A stretch of 64,000 nucleotides of DNA. Source: Parastagonospora avenae f. sp. tritici 18332-5 (Eukaryota; Ascomycota; Dothideomycetes; Pleosporales; Phaeosphaeriaceae). The stretch's first letter is position 1. Every line of letters begins with the position of its first letter. Below the pieces are notes generated by a model. The model saw nothing but the letters and a program-made list of their open reading frames with translations. It searched no databases and had not been told where the DNA came from. The stretch is from assembly GCA_022559985.1 (NCBI GenBank), contig JAFJTR010000012.1, forward strand, positions 546,206-610,205. Direction: 5' to 3'. The translations under genes and the position numbers were made by a program. This document shows positions 12,303 through 23,542 of the stretch, one piece after another.

Positions 12303-15300
12303 TCATAAAAATGCTGGTGTATCCTCCCTAACCAACCTCATACCTCCCCTGAGCTTCCCACCTTCCAAAACACCCGTGCTCTTCCTCTCGCGCAAGAACC
12401 GATCAGCCATGCGTTGGCCAGGCGTGATGCTGCCGCTGCGCTCACCTTCCTCAAGGATACTATCAATGGCACGGCCCTCCGTACCTGGACTGGGCTCTCG
12501 GCTCTCCGCGAAGGAGCTAGTCGACGGCTTGAGGTGCAGCGCTGGGCGTCGCAACTCCGTCGATGGGCGAGGAAGTGATGTCCTTGCACCGCGGAGGTCG
12601 AATGCGCTTTTGGGACGGCGACTGAGCTTCTCTGGGGAGGCGTCTCGTACGATTGCGCGAATCCTGGGACGCGGCGGTGACGCAGCTGGGCTCGAGATAT
12701 GCTTGGAGTGCTTGATCTCCGGAATGTTGGATGTGTATTGGCCAATATTGGTTGTGCTGCGGTTCAGTGCAACTGAGGAAAGCGGCTGCAGCGATCTCGT
12801 GGGGGTCGATGGTCCCAATTGCGATATGTTTGGTCTCGCACTACCTTTAACGCCGGTCATGGAAGGCGGTGTCAAATTCTCCTTGCTTGCATTTTGGCCT
12901 TCGTAACTAATCAGAACGGAGTTGCGCGACCGCTGTGATGTCTGGTGCGTTGGAGGAGCAGAGAGGTCGGAGTAAATTCTGGGTCCAGTACTTCCCTTCG
13001 TCGATTTGAGAGAAGAAGCAACGCTATCAGGCGGCGACCGTGAGTTGCGAGAAGACCTAGCACTGTTGCTGCTCGAGCGGCGACCTGTGTCGATGAACGG
13101 GAAGCGATCATTCATGAAAGCAGATCTCGGTGTATCGACGAGGGGTTGTGACGTGGAGGAAGTGTGGCTCGAAGTCAAAGATGGGCGCTGTCTCGAAAGC
13201 AGTGGCGTTGATCCTGGCCTCTTGAGCCTGTTCTCTTGCATCGGGTCGACATTCGGGTTGTTGTTGTCTGGGCTAACTTCCTTGAACGTATCCGTGTGCG
13301 ACTGTGATCTCTCCAGTACAGGTGTTCCTATCGGAGTCGTATCGTGCTGCTGAAGTGATGTTGGCGAAGATTTTGTTTTTACAGTAGGCTTGGTAGGGAA
13401 TACTGGCGGGGTAGTTGCGTCAACATGGGGCGTGATGGTATCGCATGATGGGCGTAGTATCACGGTTGTATCGTCTTGCTCAGTATGCGACGTGCGCGTA
13501 TTGTTCCTGCGATGCTTCCCAGAAGGTGTGAGATATTGCTCATCAATTCTCAGATCTTCTTGGCTTGTGAACTCCATGTTGGAGACCTCGTGCGACAGCC
13601 AAGCTTTCCAGTCACGGCTGGAACGGGCTGAGTCCGGGCGGCGTGGCGATGGCGTACCCACGACATAACTGCGAACCGACTTACTTGTCAGAATGACGGC
13701 TGAGCCTCCGTTATGGTGGCGCTCAAGTCCATCTGGCCCACTGAACGACATAACACTATCGTTTGGGAGTATGCTCATGCCGTCAGTGTTTCGCGAGTAC
13801 ACGCTTGGAGACAAGGGCGACATGATTGTTCGCGGAGTTGGCGAGCAAGGTGTTCCAGAAGGGCCAGGAATGTCGGTTCGGTGGACTTCAACCTCTTCCA
13901 ACGACTTATGTTGATCGTCTTCTTGTACAGTACGTTGGGTGAATTCTGCGACGTTGTATGTCCGTTCCGTCTCACGCGGGAACTGCAGCTGCGCAACGTC
14001 GTCCAGAGGTGTCTTCCAGCGTTCTTTGGCCTTTGATACTCTTCGTTCGATCTGCTCGCGAGAGGGCGAAAACACTTCGGGAGTGTGCTGAAGTTGGCTG
14101 ATGATGCACGGGTTAGTTCAAAGTCTGTTCAAGGAGGAAACCAACAGCACCTTGTATCGATCTTGATGCAATCTTCCTCAACATCGGATGATGTGGCAAC
14201 AACCGACAGGTCCAGCTCATCCCTAGGAATGCGCATTGTTCCACTAACACTAGTGTGTTGCACAGGACACGGTGAGGAACGCTGCTCGCCAGGTGTGACA
14301 GTACGGATCGTGGACCGGATGGCTCTCCCAAGCGTCCTGATAGAGCTAGCTTTGCCTTGTGTGCTCTGCGCTGCAGCACTCGGTGCGCGCCGAGAGGGCG
14401 GTCGTTGTTCGTTCCCCACATCCGTTCGAAAGTCTCGGCTAGCGCTTGAGTGAAGATCTCTGCCAGCTGAGTGCAGGATTTTAGTCTTGCTCGACTCGAA
14501 AACATCACTCTCTGCACTAGGCGTATGGGCGGGAGGCCGAGATGCATCTTCTGTTGACTTCGAGATCTGAATCTCTTTCATCAACGCAGAAAAGACGCGC
14601 TTGGGATCGATTGGTGTTGACGTTTCCTCCAAAAGACTTTCCATCGGCATAGGATCACGGAAAGCCGTAAGGGTACCCGGAGGAAGTGACTTTCGCTTAG
14701 TCAAAAGAGAAGCTGCTTGATCTGCCTCGCTGCCGATACTGTCCTTGGACTCATGTATGATCGTTAATCGCTTGATCGCCCGCTGTGCTAATGTGTCTTG
14801 TGTAGACGTCGTGCCCCAACTAGTCACACGTGATACGGATATATTCGTCGCATTTGCTTCGCTGTGTAGACTCTGATTGCTTCGTTTGCTCCGGGCGCTT
14901 CCGTTGCTGCTCGACCGTGATCCGGACCTGGTATACGCTGGGCGGCTTGGCGCGTACGATGGAGTACGAGCACGCACACGTTGCAGTACATCTTCATCCG
15001 GACTTGGAATGTCGTAAAGATTGTCGGTATCCTGTACGTCGATTTGGGCTGTGCCGAAGTAGTCTCGGCTTGCCTGAATTTGTTGGACCGGCAAATCCGA
15101 AGCCGGCTTGGAACTGCGCCTGAACACCCGCTTGATTTTGCTCTTGAGCGATCCTGAGAATGATCGCTTGTCCTTTGCATCTGCCTGGGGCATGAAGTCG
15201 CTGAGAGTTATATCGGGCGTGCAGTCCTCTGGTGTGCGGTGGCTGTTCGCGGAGACGGATCCAAAGCCAGAGCTGGTACGCTTACTTTTACTCTTATCCT

Positions 15301-16135
15301 GCCTCTTCATGAATGGTGCCATGAACAAAGAAGGCTTATGCTTGATCGACCGTTGTTGGAAAGATTGCAAGTACTTGTCTCGTGCCTTATCGACAGTTTC
15401 ATTGGTCTCAATGGTGACGGGAATGCGAGGCATCGCAAGCGGGGATGGGGCCAGAACCCGAGCTGAAGCGGCGCGAACGGGTATCTCGAGGGTTGGAGTT
15501 ACACTGACGGGAGGTGGAGTCGTAAGGTACATTGTGGGCGGTCGAGCGATGGGTGAGCCCGTCTGAACACTGCTCGCATAGTACATAGATCGTGCCTTTC
15601 GAATCTGCTGTGAGGTGACAGAAGACGAGGCGCTCAGCCGGCCCACCTTTGGTTGTGTGTTCGGACGTGCATGTTCACTGAACGCAATGGACGGCTGCGC
15701 TGAAAGAGGCCTGGGTGCCGATACTGGTCTATCCGTGCTGGGCATGGGATGGAAAGGCGGAAACTTTTCGGTGTTGATCGTTGACGCTCGCGATGGCCGC
15801 TGTGAGGCGGTATCTTGTCCAGTCTTCTGGGGATGCATCGAACGGAAGCTAGAGTCACGTGGCGGAAAGTGGCTTCCCTGACCTTGCATGGTTATGGACT
15901 TTCGACTGGCATTGCTCTTCGACCGCAAGACTTCGGAGCTGCGCTTGCTCGTCCGGTCAGCTGCTCCTTGGGCGTGTGCTCGAACAAAGGCAGCCGTCGC
16001 AGCAGCCACAGCCTGTTGGCGCGCCAGGTCTGGGTCTAATGGCTCCAAGATGGGCGGTGGATGCCTGTGTACAGTCGATGCCGACTTGGAGCGGCGGAGA
16101 CGCGTGCCTGCATCACTGGAAGCGCGAGCCAGCAT
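12303..16135 (-). CDS. Large Ser/Thr/Pro/Arg-rich protein of unknown function
   Basis: Two exons on the minus strand (16135-14151 and 14097-12303) are joined across a 53-bp intron at 14098-14150. They give 1,259 residues. I start at MLARASSDAGTRLRRSKS. The same frame is open to an ATG at 16201, and a possible acceptor just upstream (CTCTTCAG) leaves room for another 5' exon. The protein is mostly low complexity, with many SxRSS, RPxS and TPP-type stretches and basic patches. A short Ala-rich segment (ARQQAVAAATAAFVRAHAQ) near the N-terminus is the only ordered-looking piece. No enzyme motif or membrane span is visible. Such a composition suits a scaffold or a heavily phosphorylated regulator, but I do not assign a function. 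Confidence 0.75.
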
Positions 16136-16201
16136 TGGGGTGGTGAGATAGAACCGATGACGCTGAAGAGGAACAGTAAGATGTAGAGTCCAACAAAGCA
16201 A

Positions 16202-16536
16202 AGTCTGCTAAAGAGGTGTTGACATGAAGTAGCAGAAACGGTGTTAAGGGATCACGACATGAGAAAGTAAGACTTGTTGCAGTGAAGTAGGAGAAGGTGA
16301 GAGCGGGGCAGTTGTGACTTCCATTTGGTGTTGTCAGACCATGTGTCGCGCCTTCCTGTTCTACAACAGGCGAGAGCTTCTGCTACTCCGGCGAGTGCGT
16401 ATATCGACTAGCTGCGATTACGTGAAGCCTACTGGTATACCTTCGAATGAACATGGAGTGAACCAGTGTCACTTCAAGCAAGTTGTATGTATCACGAAAA
16501 GGACAGGTCGTTGCCAGCCTTAGATCTAGGCATGGC
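16202..16536. other. Short intergenic region
   Basis: This separates the minus-strand low-complexity gene from the 3' end of the minus-strand transporter gene. It should contain the promoter of the former. I see no gene or notable repeat in it. Confidence 0.5.
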
Positions 16537-18192
16537 TCAAAGTACGTGCCTCGGACTTCGCGCTTCAATCAACGCCGAGCTTCTCCCAAGTTCACTGCGT
16601 GCATCCTCCTCGTCTTCGCTCTGCACCTCGACGTACCCCATATCTCTATCTTTTACGCTAATCATGAACATAATAGCAGTCATAACACCATACACAGGTA
16701 CGCAGGCCAAGAAAGGTAGTCCAAGCCATGCGCTACCCAGGTCCATACCCCATTGGAACAGCTGGCTGAGCATTGGTCCTGCAAACATGGCGCCTATGGC
16801 TTCAGAAATGGCTATGGTGCTCATCAGCTTGCCAACATCGGGACTCGACTGCCCACCAACAGTGTGGATGGCAACAGACCGCAAGGCTGCATTGTATCCA
16901 GTGCCCATGTTGTAGACGAGCAGACCAAGGACGAGCAGCGAAGGATATCCAGCAACGCCCATGATAACGTAGGAGACTGCCTGCACGATTATTGATCCTC
17001 GGGCTGTCCAGAGATCTGCCCGATGGGGCGGATTCCGAAGATACTTGATCAGAAACCAGTTGAGTGCAGGCAGAAATACAGCAACAGCCACAAGGTTGGT
17101 CGCAGCGCGAAACGAGAGCAGGTAGGCGGCGTCCTTGATGTCCCAGCCGTAGCGCTTGGAAGCATAGCGGATGAGCAGCGACATGGCTTGTCTACCCAGC
17201 CTGTTCGCCATGAAACCAAAGACCACCAAGGCCAGCTGCACATCGCCTCGGATGAAAGTGTATGCAGTGTGAAAGTTTCGCAGCTGCGCCTTGAGCGTGA
17301 AATGGCCGCCCTTAGGCTGCAACTCGATGGTCTGGTCTACGTCATCCTTGGGTTCTGGCAGATCCCGCAAATGAAGTGTCTCAGGGAAGAAGATGGATAT
17401 GCACATGCCCATTCCCTGTATGAAGGTGGCCAGCACCAGGGGCATCCAATCGCCCTTCTCCATGAGCTTTGCAGCCATAACCGGAGCGACCACCTCCGCA
17501 ACCAGCACGGAGGCAGTCACGTATAGAAAAACGGTGGTGCGCTTGTCCGGTGGCACAATGTCCGAGATCATGGTCATGGCTACTGCAACGGCGACTAAAG
17601 GTCCTCCACCGATCAGGAAGAAGGCGGATGAAAGCCATGTGAGCTGCAATGGCAGGGCTGTGAAGTAGCCTGTGTGTTGTTAGCTACCCCAGATTTCCCG
17701 AATTACCCATTCTGCGGCTTACTTACAGATGAGCAGGACCCATGCAGAGCTCAGCCAACAACCCAGCAGACTTGCAGCGAAGATCCATTTCCTGCCGACC
17801 CGGTCCGCCAGCGTCCCAAACGGGATAGCGAGCAATATGCCGGGGATTGCATCGAAAGTGTCCTGCCAGCCAAAGATCATCGCCAGCTTCTGCTGCACCT
17901 CGTCGATCTTGCACAATTGTTCCGGTATGCGCCCGTCAGCGCCGATGGCGGAGGTGTCGTGTTCGCGATAGTATGCGAGGCAGACATTGGTCTCGTATAT
18001 GCGTGTCTTGGGCGGTTCTGCGAGGAAAGCGCCCACGTCGATGATGGTGACCAGGAGCAGCGCCAGCACCACAAGAGACACCCATGGCTTCTTCTGCACC
18101 CGGGGCTCAGGGAGGGTGAATGTCGATTCGTGCAGGGAGTAGAGGAGAGACGCATCCTCCTCGACTGAATCTCGAGGCAACTGCGACGCCAT
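16537..18192 (-). CDS. Major facilitator superfamily transporter
   Basis: Two minus-strand exons (18192-17727 and 17669-16537) are split by a 57-bp intron at 17670-17726. They encode 532 residues from MASQLPRD; an in-frame ATG at 18219 would add nine. After an acidic N-terminal tail come about 12 hydrophobic segments in two blocks, separated by a polar loop (PEPKDDVDQTIELQPK). The MFS signature between helices 2 and 3 is clear: GTLADRVGRKW. The C-terminal tail is acidic and then basic. It should be a proton-coupled carrier of the plasma or vacuolar membrane. The substrate cannot be read from the sequence. It lies 15 kb from the NRPS with other genes between, so a link to peptide export is only speculative. 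Confidence 0.88.
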
Positions 18193-19439
18193 CGGGGACC
18201 TACAGCGGATAAATGCCACTACTCGTGTCTGCGCACGAACCAGGGCAACGCGTCAACAAAGGAGTGGGAGTTGGTGTTAGCAGCACACAGAAGTCATCAT
18301 CAAAGGATGCGCGACGATGAGGAAGAAGACACGGTGCTATTATGTCAGATTACATGCTGGGCGGAGTTCGTTCGGACAGCAAAGGTGTTGTTCAGGGGCG
18401 CCTTGTTGCGCCTCATCCTTTTGGCGCTGTGCGTGTCGCAGGTAATGCCGGTCCCTGGATCGCGGGACTGAGGATTACATAAGCCACCTTTCGTGCTTCG
18501 GAGTAACGCCGGAGTTAGGCCGTTCCAACTTCATTCCTTCACTATAATGTAATTTCGACGTCGTCATGCATTCGCAGCGTCTGATGCGTCCCCATATTTA
18601 CCTTCATGTCATTTGATCTCTCTTGCGCTTAAATATGGTGCATTATGACTGCACCGAGCATGGGCCAGATAGTGTCACGTGAATGGAACACGCACATGAT
18701 CACGTAAGCAAGGTGAACTTTGGGAGCGTATGGACGAGGATGGCACGAGGCTAGATTTTGGTCCAGTATATTTCCTGGCTTTACTAATTGAGCATTCATT
18801 TTCTTCCTCATTGTGTTCCTTACCAAAGTCTCAGTCGAAACACTTACCTCTCAAATATCACCTCGCCCTTCTCAGCATTCACAACAGGTCCCATAAACAC
18901 TTTAAGTATGGCCAATCTTACCAGTGTTTTCGCTATCACCTCGGAACTGACCATACCAATCAGGATTCCTACGATTCATAAGTTTTGAGCAACGTCCTTG
19001 CCAACCTTTGATTCCTTGTCATCACTACAATCTTGCGCTTCGTTGCTGTTACTCCGGCTGGTACCTGCATATTCATGCTCGAGATACTGATATTGTATAC
19101 ATCTTGGAATGTTACGAAAGATGATATTTTCACGCCATAGTGCTACCACAAGGTGTACGGAACGTTGTGACAACATCCATTGTCTCAGTGAATGACGATT
19201 CAGCCCAGCTTTGACTTTTCGCTGTGTAGTACAGGGCAGGCCTGGCGCCTGATTGTTTACTCAAGGCTGTTGTGTCTACCTTGAGCTCGGGTACGTTATC
19301 ACAGCGATCATATTTCTCTTAGCACAACACAAAGCGTTTACACTATACACCAAAATCCGAATCCTGGACATTTCACGACACGCCACGTCAGATACGACCA
19401 TATACTGAATCCCATACCACACATCACATTCCACCACGA
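18193..19439. other. Intergenic region without a supported gene
   Basis: This contains the promoter side of the minus-strand MFS gene. Only short frames occur and none resembles a known family. The stretch around 18780-18990 is pyrimidine-rich on the plus strand. Confidence 0.45.
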
Positions 19440-20228
19440 TCTACCATTGCCCTCCCACGAGAACTCCGCGACATGGTCTACAGCCAGCTGATCGACTCCC
19501 TCCCCAAAGTCATCGACGTCAGCGCCGACCGGATCCTAACCGAGCCCCTCCCTGCGCCCGCCCAATCCATCATCGGCGACCCCACCACCCACGGCCTTGT
19601 CACCTTCTTCCCGAGCCTGGCCTAGACCATCTCGGCCATCTACCACGAGTTCGTCCCAGCCTACCTGCGGCGCATCTACCTCAACATCGGCACCACGCCC
19701 GATTTCCTCTACCTCCAAAACTTCTTCGAGACGCTGCGCGCAGGCGATGGCTGGGACAAGATTGCCAACCTAACGATGCTCAACTTCGCGATTTTGGCGC
19801 GCACACCGGGCCGCGCCACGGAGGTCATGGACATGATTCTGCAGGCGACGAAATTGAAGGTCCTGGTGCTGAGTTTCGCGCTGAGGGATTTCTACCTCCC
19901 GTCGGATTGGCCGCACCCGCCTACGACCCGGGATGAAGCGCAGGAGTTACAGAGGAATCCGCCGAAGTCAGTGGACGCGGAGTATCTTACACGTGAGTAC
20001 CAATTTGATAGGCTTTTTGAAATTAAGGCGTTGAAGAGGTTGGTGGTCAGGGATGAGCATGGTTTCTTTGAGCACATGCCGCGGTCGGCTGGGGTTTTGG
20101 GGGATTTGAGGGAGGTTCTGGTGAGGGGGTTGCGGGAGGGCGAGCGAGTGACAGAAGTGCAGACTGTGGAAGTGGATATCAGGAGTTCGGGGATCGGTGT
20201 GTTCATCCTGAGGGTTAAGAGGGAGTAA
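19440..20228 (+). pseudogene. 2EXR/F-box-like gene with an in-frame amber stop
   Basis: A continuous plus-strand frame begins near 19440 with ALPRELRDMVYSQLIDSLP, a 2EXR/F-box-like start, and runs to a stop at 20228. It is broken by one TAG at 19623-19625 (SLA-stop-TISAIYHEF), which a single CAG to TAG change would explain. Downstream of the stop at least 200 residues remain open, with a leucine-rich middle. No in-frame ATG was found before the LPRELRD segment, so the 5' end is either lost or in an exon I cannot see. The small number of lesions suggests recent inactivation. Confidence 0.55.
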
Positions 20229-21790
20229 GGGACATGGAGAATGGGTTGAGGGAAGTGGAGGCGACGGATTTGGATGTCAGTAGGCCCGGCAACAGTGAAT
20301 TTGTCGAGAAGGTGAGGAAGGAAAGGGGGGATGCGGGAGAGATGGAGGTGTGGTACGGAGATGGAGAAGCGTGGTGAGTATTGATACATGCTTATTCATG
20401 ATACTGTTGTAGATGAATATTTGTGGTTTTGGGGGTTGTATCAATTTGGGATGCTCTCACCTATCATGCATACCTTTTCGATGGCTGCCTGACCCTCGTC
20501 TGACTATCAAGACAAACATATCACCTGGCAGTGTGTAAGGGTGAGTGGCTACAAAGAACTGCAACGCGAATGAGGCGATCAATACTGGTGAGGTGAAAGA
20601 TTTGTTTCAAGAACTTAGGAGGCTGTGGACACGGAAAATTGGATGTTTGAAGCGCTGGAGCAGTTTATACAGAATGAGAAATGACGACAAAGCTACTCTT
20701 CCCCACCCTCTTCCAACGTATCTATGCATGAGCTGAAAATGGCCTACATATGCGGGTTTTTCCTGTGCCGTTCTGATCACGACTTTGGTGTACCAAGTCG
20801 TCAGGAAACCATTGAAAATAAGCATGACTTTCACATCGTGACTTGTCCTACATTTAGATAGCAATATAAATGGCACGGGCCTAAGATACTGACTGCTTTG
20901 AAATTTAAGCTCGCAACATTGTAATGGTAATCGCACACACACTTTTCAGAGTGATATTGCGCCATATCATATCAGCCCGCAATATCCTCCCGCTCCGACT
21001 GTAATGGGATGAGCCCTGGATCACATGACTAGGCTGCTAGCCTAGTCGCTTCCTTCCCTTCTATCCCTCACCTTGGTTCTTGCCACAGCAGCACGTGGAC
21101 CGTGCGCGGACACAAACAACATGGGGTGGTAACCCAACTCTCTCAGTTTCTCCTTATCTTGACTGTAAATAGCATCTGAACTAGGTAGCTGGAATACAGT
21201 TCCTACAGATCGTTCATACCGACGTTCGCATGTCCCGCAAGGCAACAACACCACACCTGCTGTGAAGCTCCTGACCGTGGGATTTGGGTGATATTGAGAA
21301 TATCTGGTCCGTATATTGCTACCTTTGTCGGCGTAATCCGCCTGGATAGCCCCCCTGACTGTGCCTGCCTGCTCTTTCACCTCGCGGTCAGTCTTTGCCC
21401 GGCAGAGTTTTCAACGCAAAAGCTATTCACTACGACTTATCGCGCAGCTCGCTGCGAGAGCGCGTTTGTCACAACAAGCCCATGCCTCGCCGACTATATG
21501 AAATTTGCAACCGCGTCTAAGCCTTCTCACTCCACGACTTCAACACTTTTCCACCACGACGGCACGAAGCTTCCTCTTCTGCACTCCGCATACGCAAGAC
21601 TTCGCCAGCATTAAATCCTTGAGCAGCCTTTGCGTAATTAAGCCATAGAGCGCTTGAGCAGTGCTCTTCACACTGTGTTTGATCTTTTGGGGCGTTTTCG
21701 CAAAGACTGGTTTGGAGCTTGCAGGAGGACATTAGAGCTTACGCATCCCTTCATTCTGACAAAAGCTACCCCTTCGACATCACCGCAATC
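20229..21790. other. Intergenic region without a supported gene
   Basis: The open frames here are short and mutually overlapping. A 112-codon minus-strand frame at 21042-21380 has no recognisable motif and I do not call it. The last 200 bases presumably form the promoter and leader of the gene at 21791. Confidence 0.4.
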
Positions 21791-23204
21791 ATGAGCGGCA
21801 TCCAGAACAGCCAAGAGCATGTCCGTAGCGGCCGCGACCGCAATCACGGCAGAGGCCGTCAGAGCAACAACCACCCCGGCGCCACGAGCATGTACTCCAC
21901 CAGCAATAATGCTGGTGACAACAGCAGCTTCGTTCCCACTGCCGACCGCGGAGGCTATGGCAATGCCGGCCCCAACTACAACGGCGCCCATGGCATGCAG
22001 ACCTACAGCAATGATGCTCGCGTCCATGGCGGTTACAGCTTGGTTGGCAACAACATCCACGGCAGCGGCAATGTCCCTGCCCCCTTCTACAACGCCGGAG
22101 GATATGGCATGCGTCCCCACGGCAGCAACATGCCCGTCAACAGCGACCCTAACACCGTTCCGAGTAACATGAGCACCAACAGCCATGCATATGGCGGTCC
22201 TAATAGCAAAGCCATGGGTAATGCTGGCTACAACATCGCCGCCAACGCTGCTTTCACTGGCGCTCGTGCTTCCGTCAACGACTCCGCTGGAACTGGCAGC
22301 TGCTCGCCTGCGATCACGGTAAGATGATCTCCGAATGATTCAATCTGGTCTATTGGCAACTGATGTTCAGAACATGCAGTGTCGGCAGTCACTCCGTGAC
22401 GATTCGGTCCGCGATGTCGGTCCCGCTCGCGCCCAGTACGGTCCCGTTGGAGGACCTCTGTCTGCTCCGTTCCAAGCAGACCCCATCGCCATGGCCGCTG
22501 CCGCTTCGAATGCAGCAGCTCAAGTCATCGCCACCGCAGGCCCCATCACGGTCTCCATCACCGCGGAGCGCGAGCGCCCGGGTGCCAATGTCGTCATTCC
22601 GGCATTTCTTCATGGTTTCGTTGTCACCGCAGCCAATTACAACCTGTGGTGCAACGTTATGCTGCCGCACATCACCCTGTACACCTTCGAGGTGAGCAGC
22701 AGCTCAGACCTGCACTTCCTCGCAAACATACTATCATGCAGGCAGCTCCCTCTCCTCCACCAGGCGGTCACCCACGTGACCTTCCCTGGCTTTTACTGGT
22801 TCTCGGGCGTGGCCCACAACCGCCGCGAGAATCCCTACTTCGTGTTGACGAAGACTCTTGCTGGCCTGCAGACGATTTCGCTCCGATTACACACCGCGGG
22901 CATCACGATGTCCCGCTTCGGAGAGCGACAGATGCTCAAGATCGAGGAGACGGACCCGGAGTGCGCCAAGGAGCGCAAGGTGATGAGCCTCGACGATGTC
23001 GTGGGCAAGTATGAGTTGGGCGGCATTTTCGCTTGCCTCCAGCTTCGTCGTGTCCGCGTTGAGTTCATCGACTGCCCGAGGACGCGCTACTTCACGAGGG
23101 TGGGTGATCCCGTGGGTCTCCTTCGCGAGATCCAGATGTTCTTGGTCACTGGGTGTGCCCAGGCGGGGCTGAATGTCGTCGTGGAGCTGGAGCAGGTGCA
23201 GTGA
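21791..23204 (+). CDS. Gly/Asn-rich protein with a conserved-looking C-terminal domain, function unknown
   Basis: Two exons (21791-22318 and 22371-23204) flank a 52-bp intron ending CTGATGTTCAG. They encode 453 residues. The first 176 residues are low complexity: Gly, Asn, Ser and Tyr with RGRQ-type motifs, as in RNA-binding or prion-like tails. The second half looks folded, with alternating hydrophobic and charged segments such as HVTFPGFYWFSGVAHNRREN and many leucines (QTISLRLHT, LQLRRVRVEF). It resembles the leucine-rich regions of F-box-like hypothetical fungal proteins but has no F-box. An apparent extra intron at 22693-22742 is rejected because removing it puts a stop in frame. No function is assigned. 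Confidence 0.72.
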
Positions 23205-23542
23205 GAAGGGATGGTGGGGCGGAGGGAGACAGGACGATGTTTGGGGACGGGGAGGAGGCTTGTAAGATATGGTGAGGAACGACAGCATCAGCTGCGGTTA
23301 TGGGGTAGAATAAGAAATGACGTGCCTTGCGCATTCACTCCGCTCTTATATGATCATGTAATGTGACCGTTTACCATGCGACTTGACATTCATAATTCAA
23401 AGTATGCGCCCCCTATACTAAATCAATGCAAAATTGATACCCCCAATGCTGTGTCCTGGCTATATACGCGCCTAATAGTATATACTTTTATCCATCAAAG
23501 GATGAATGCCGACCGCCAAGGATGACTATTGGAAATGCCTGA

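Noticed and set aside
19536..19718. Minus-strand acidic frame as a small gene
   Set aside because: It is the mirror of the plus-strand F-box-like coding sequence.
22693..22742. GTGAGC..ATGCAG block that looks like an intron in the Gly/Asn-rich gene
   Set aside because: Its removal shifts the frame and puts a TGA soon after; the unspliced frame stays open to 23204.
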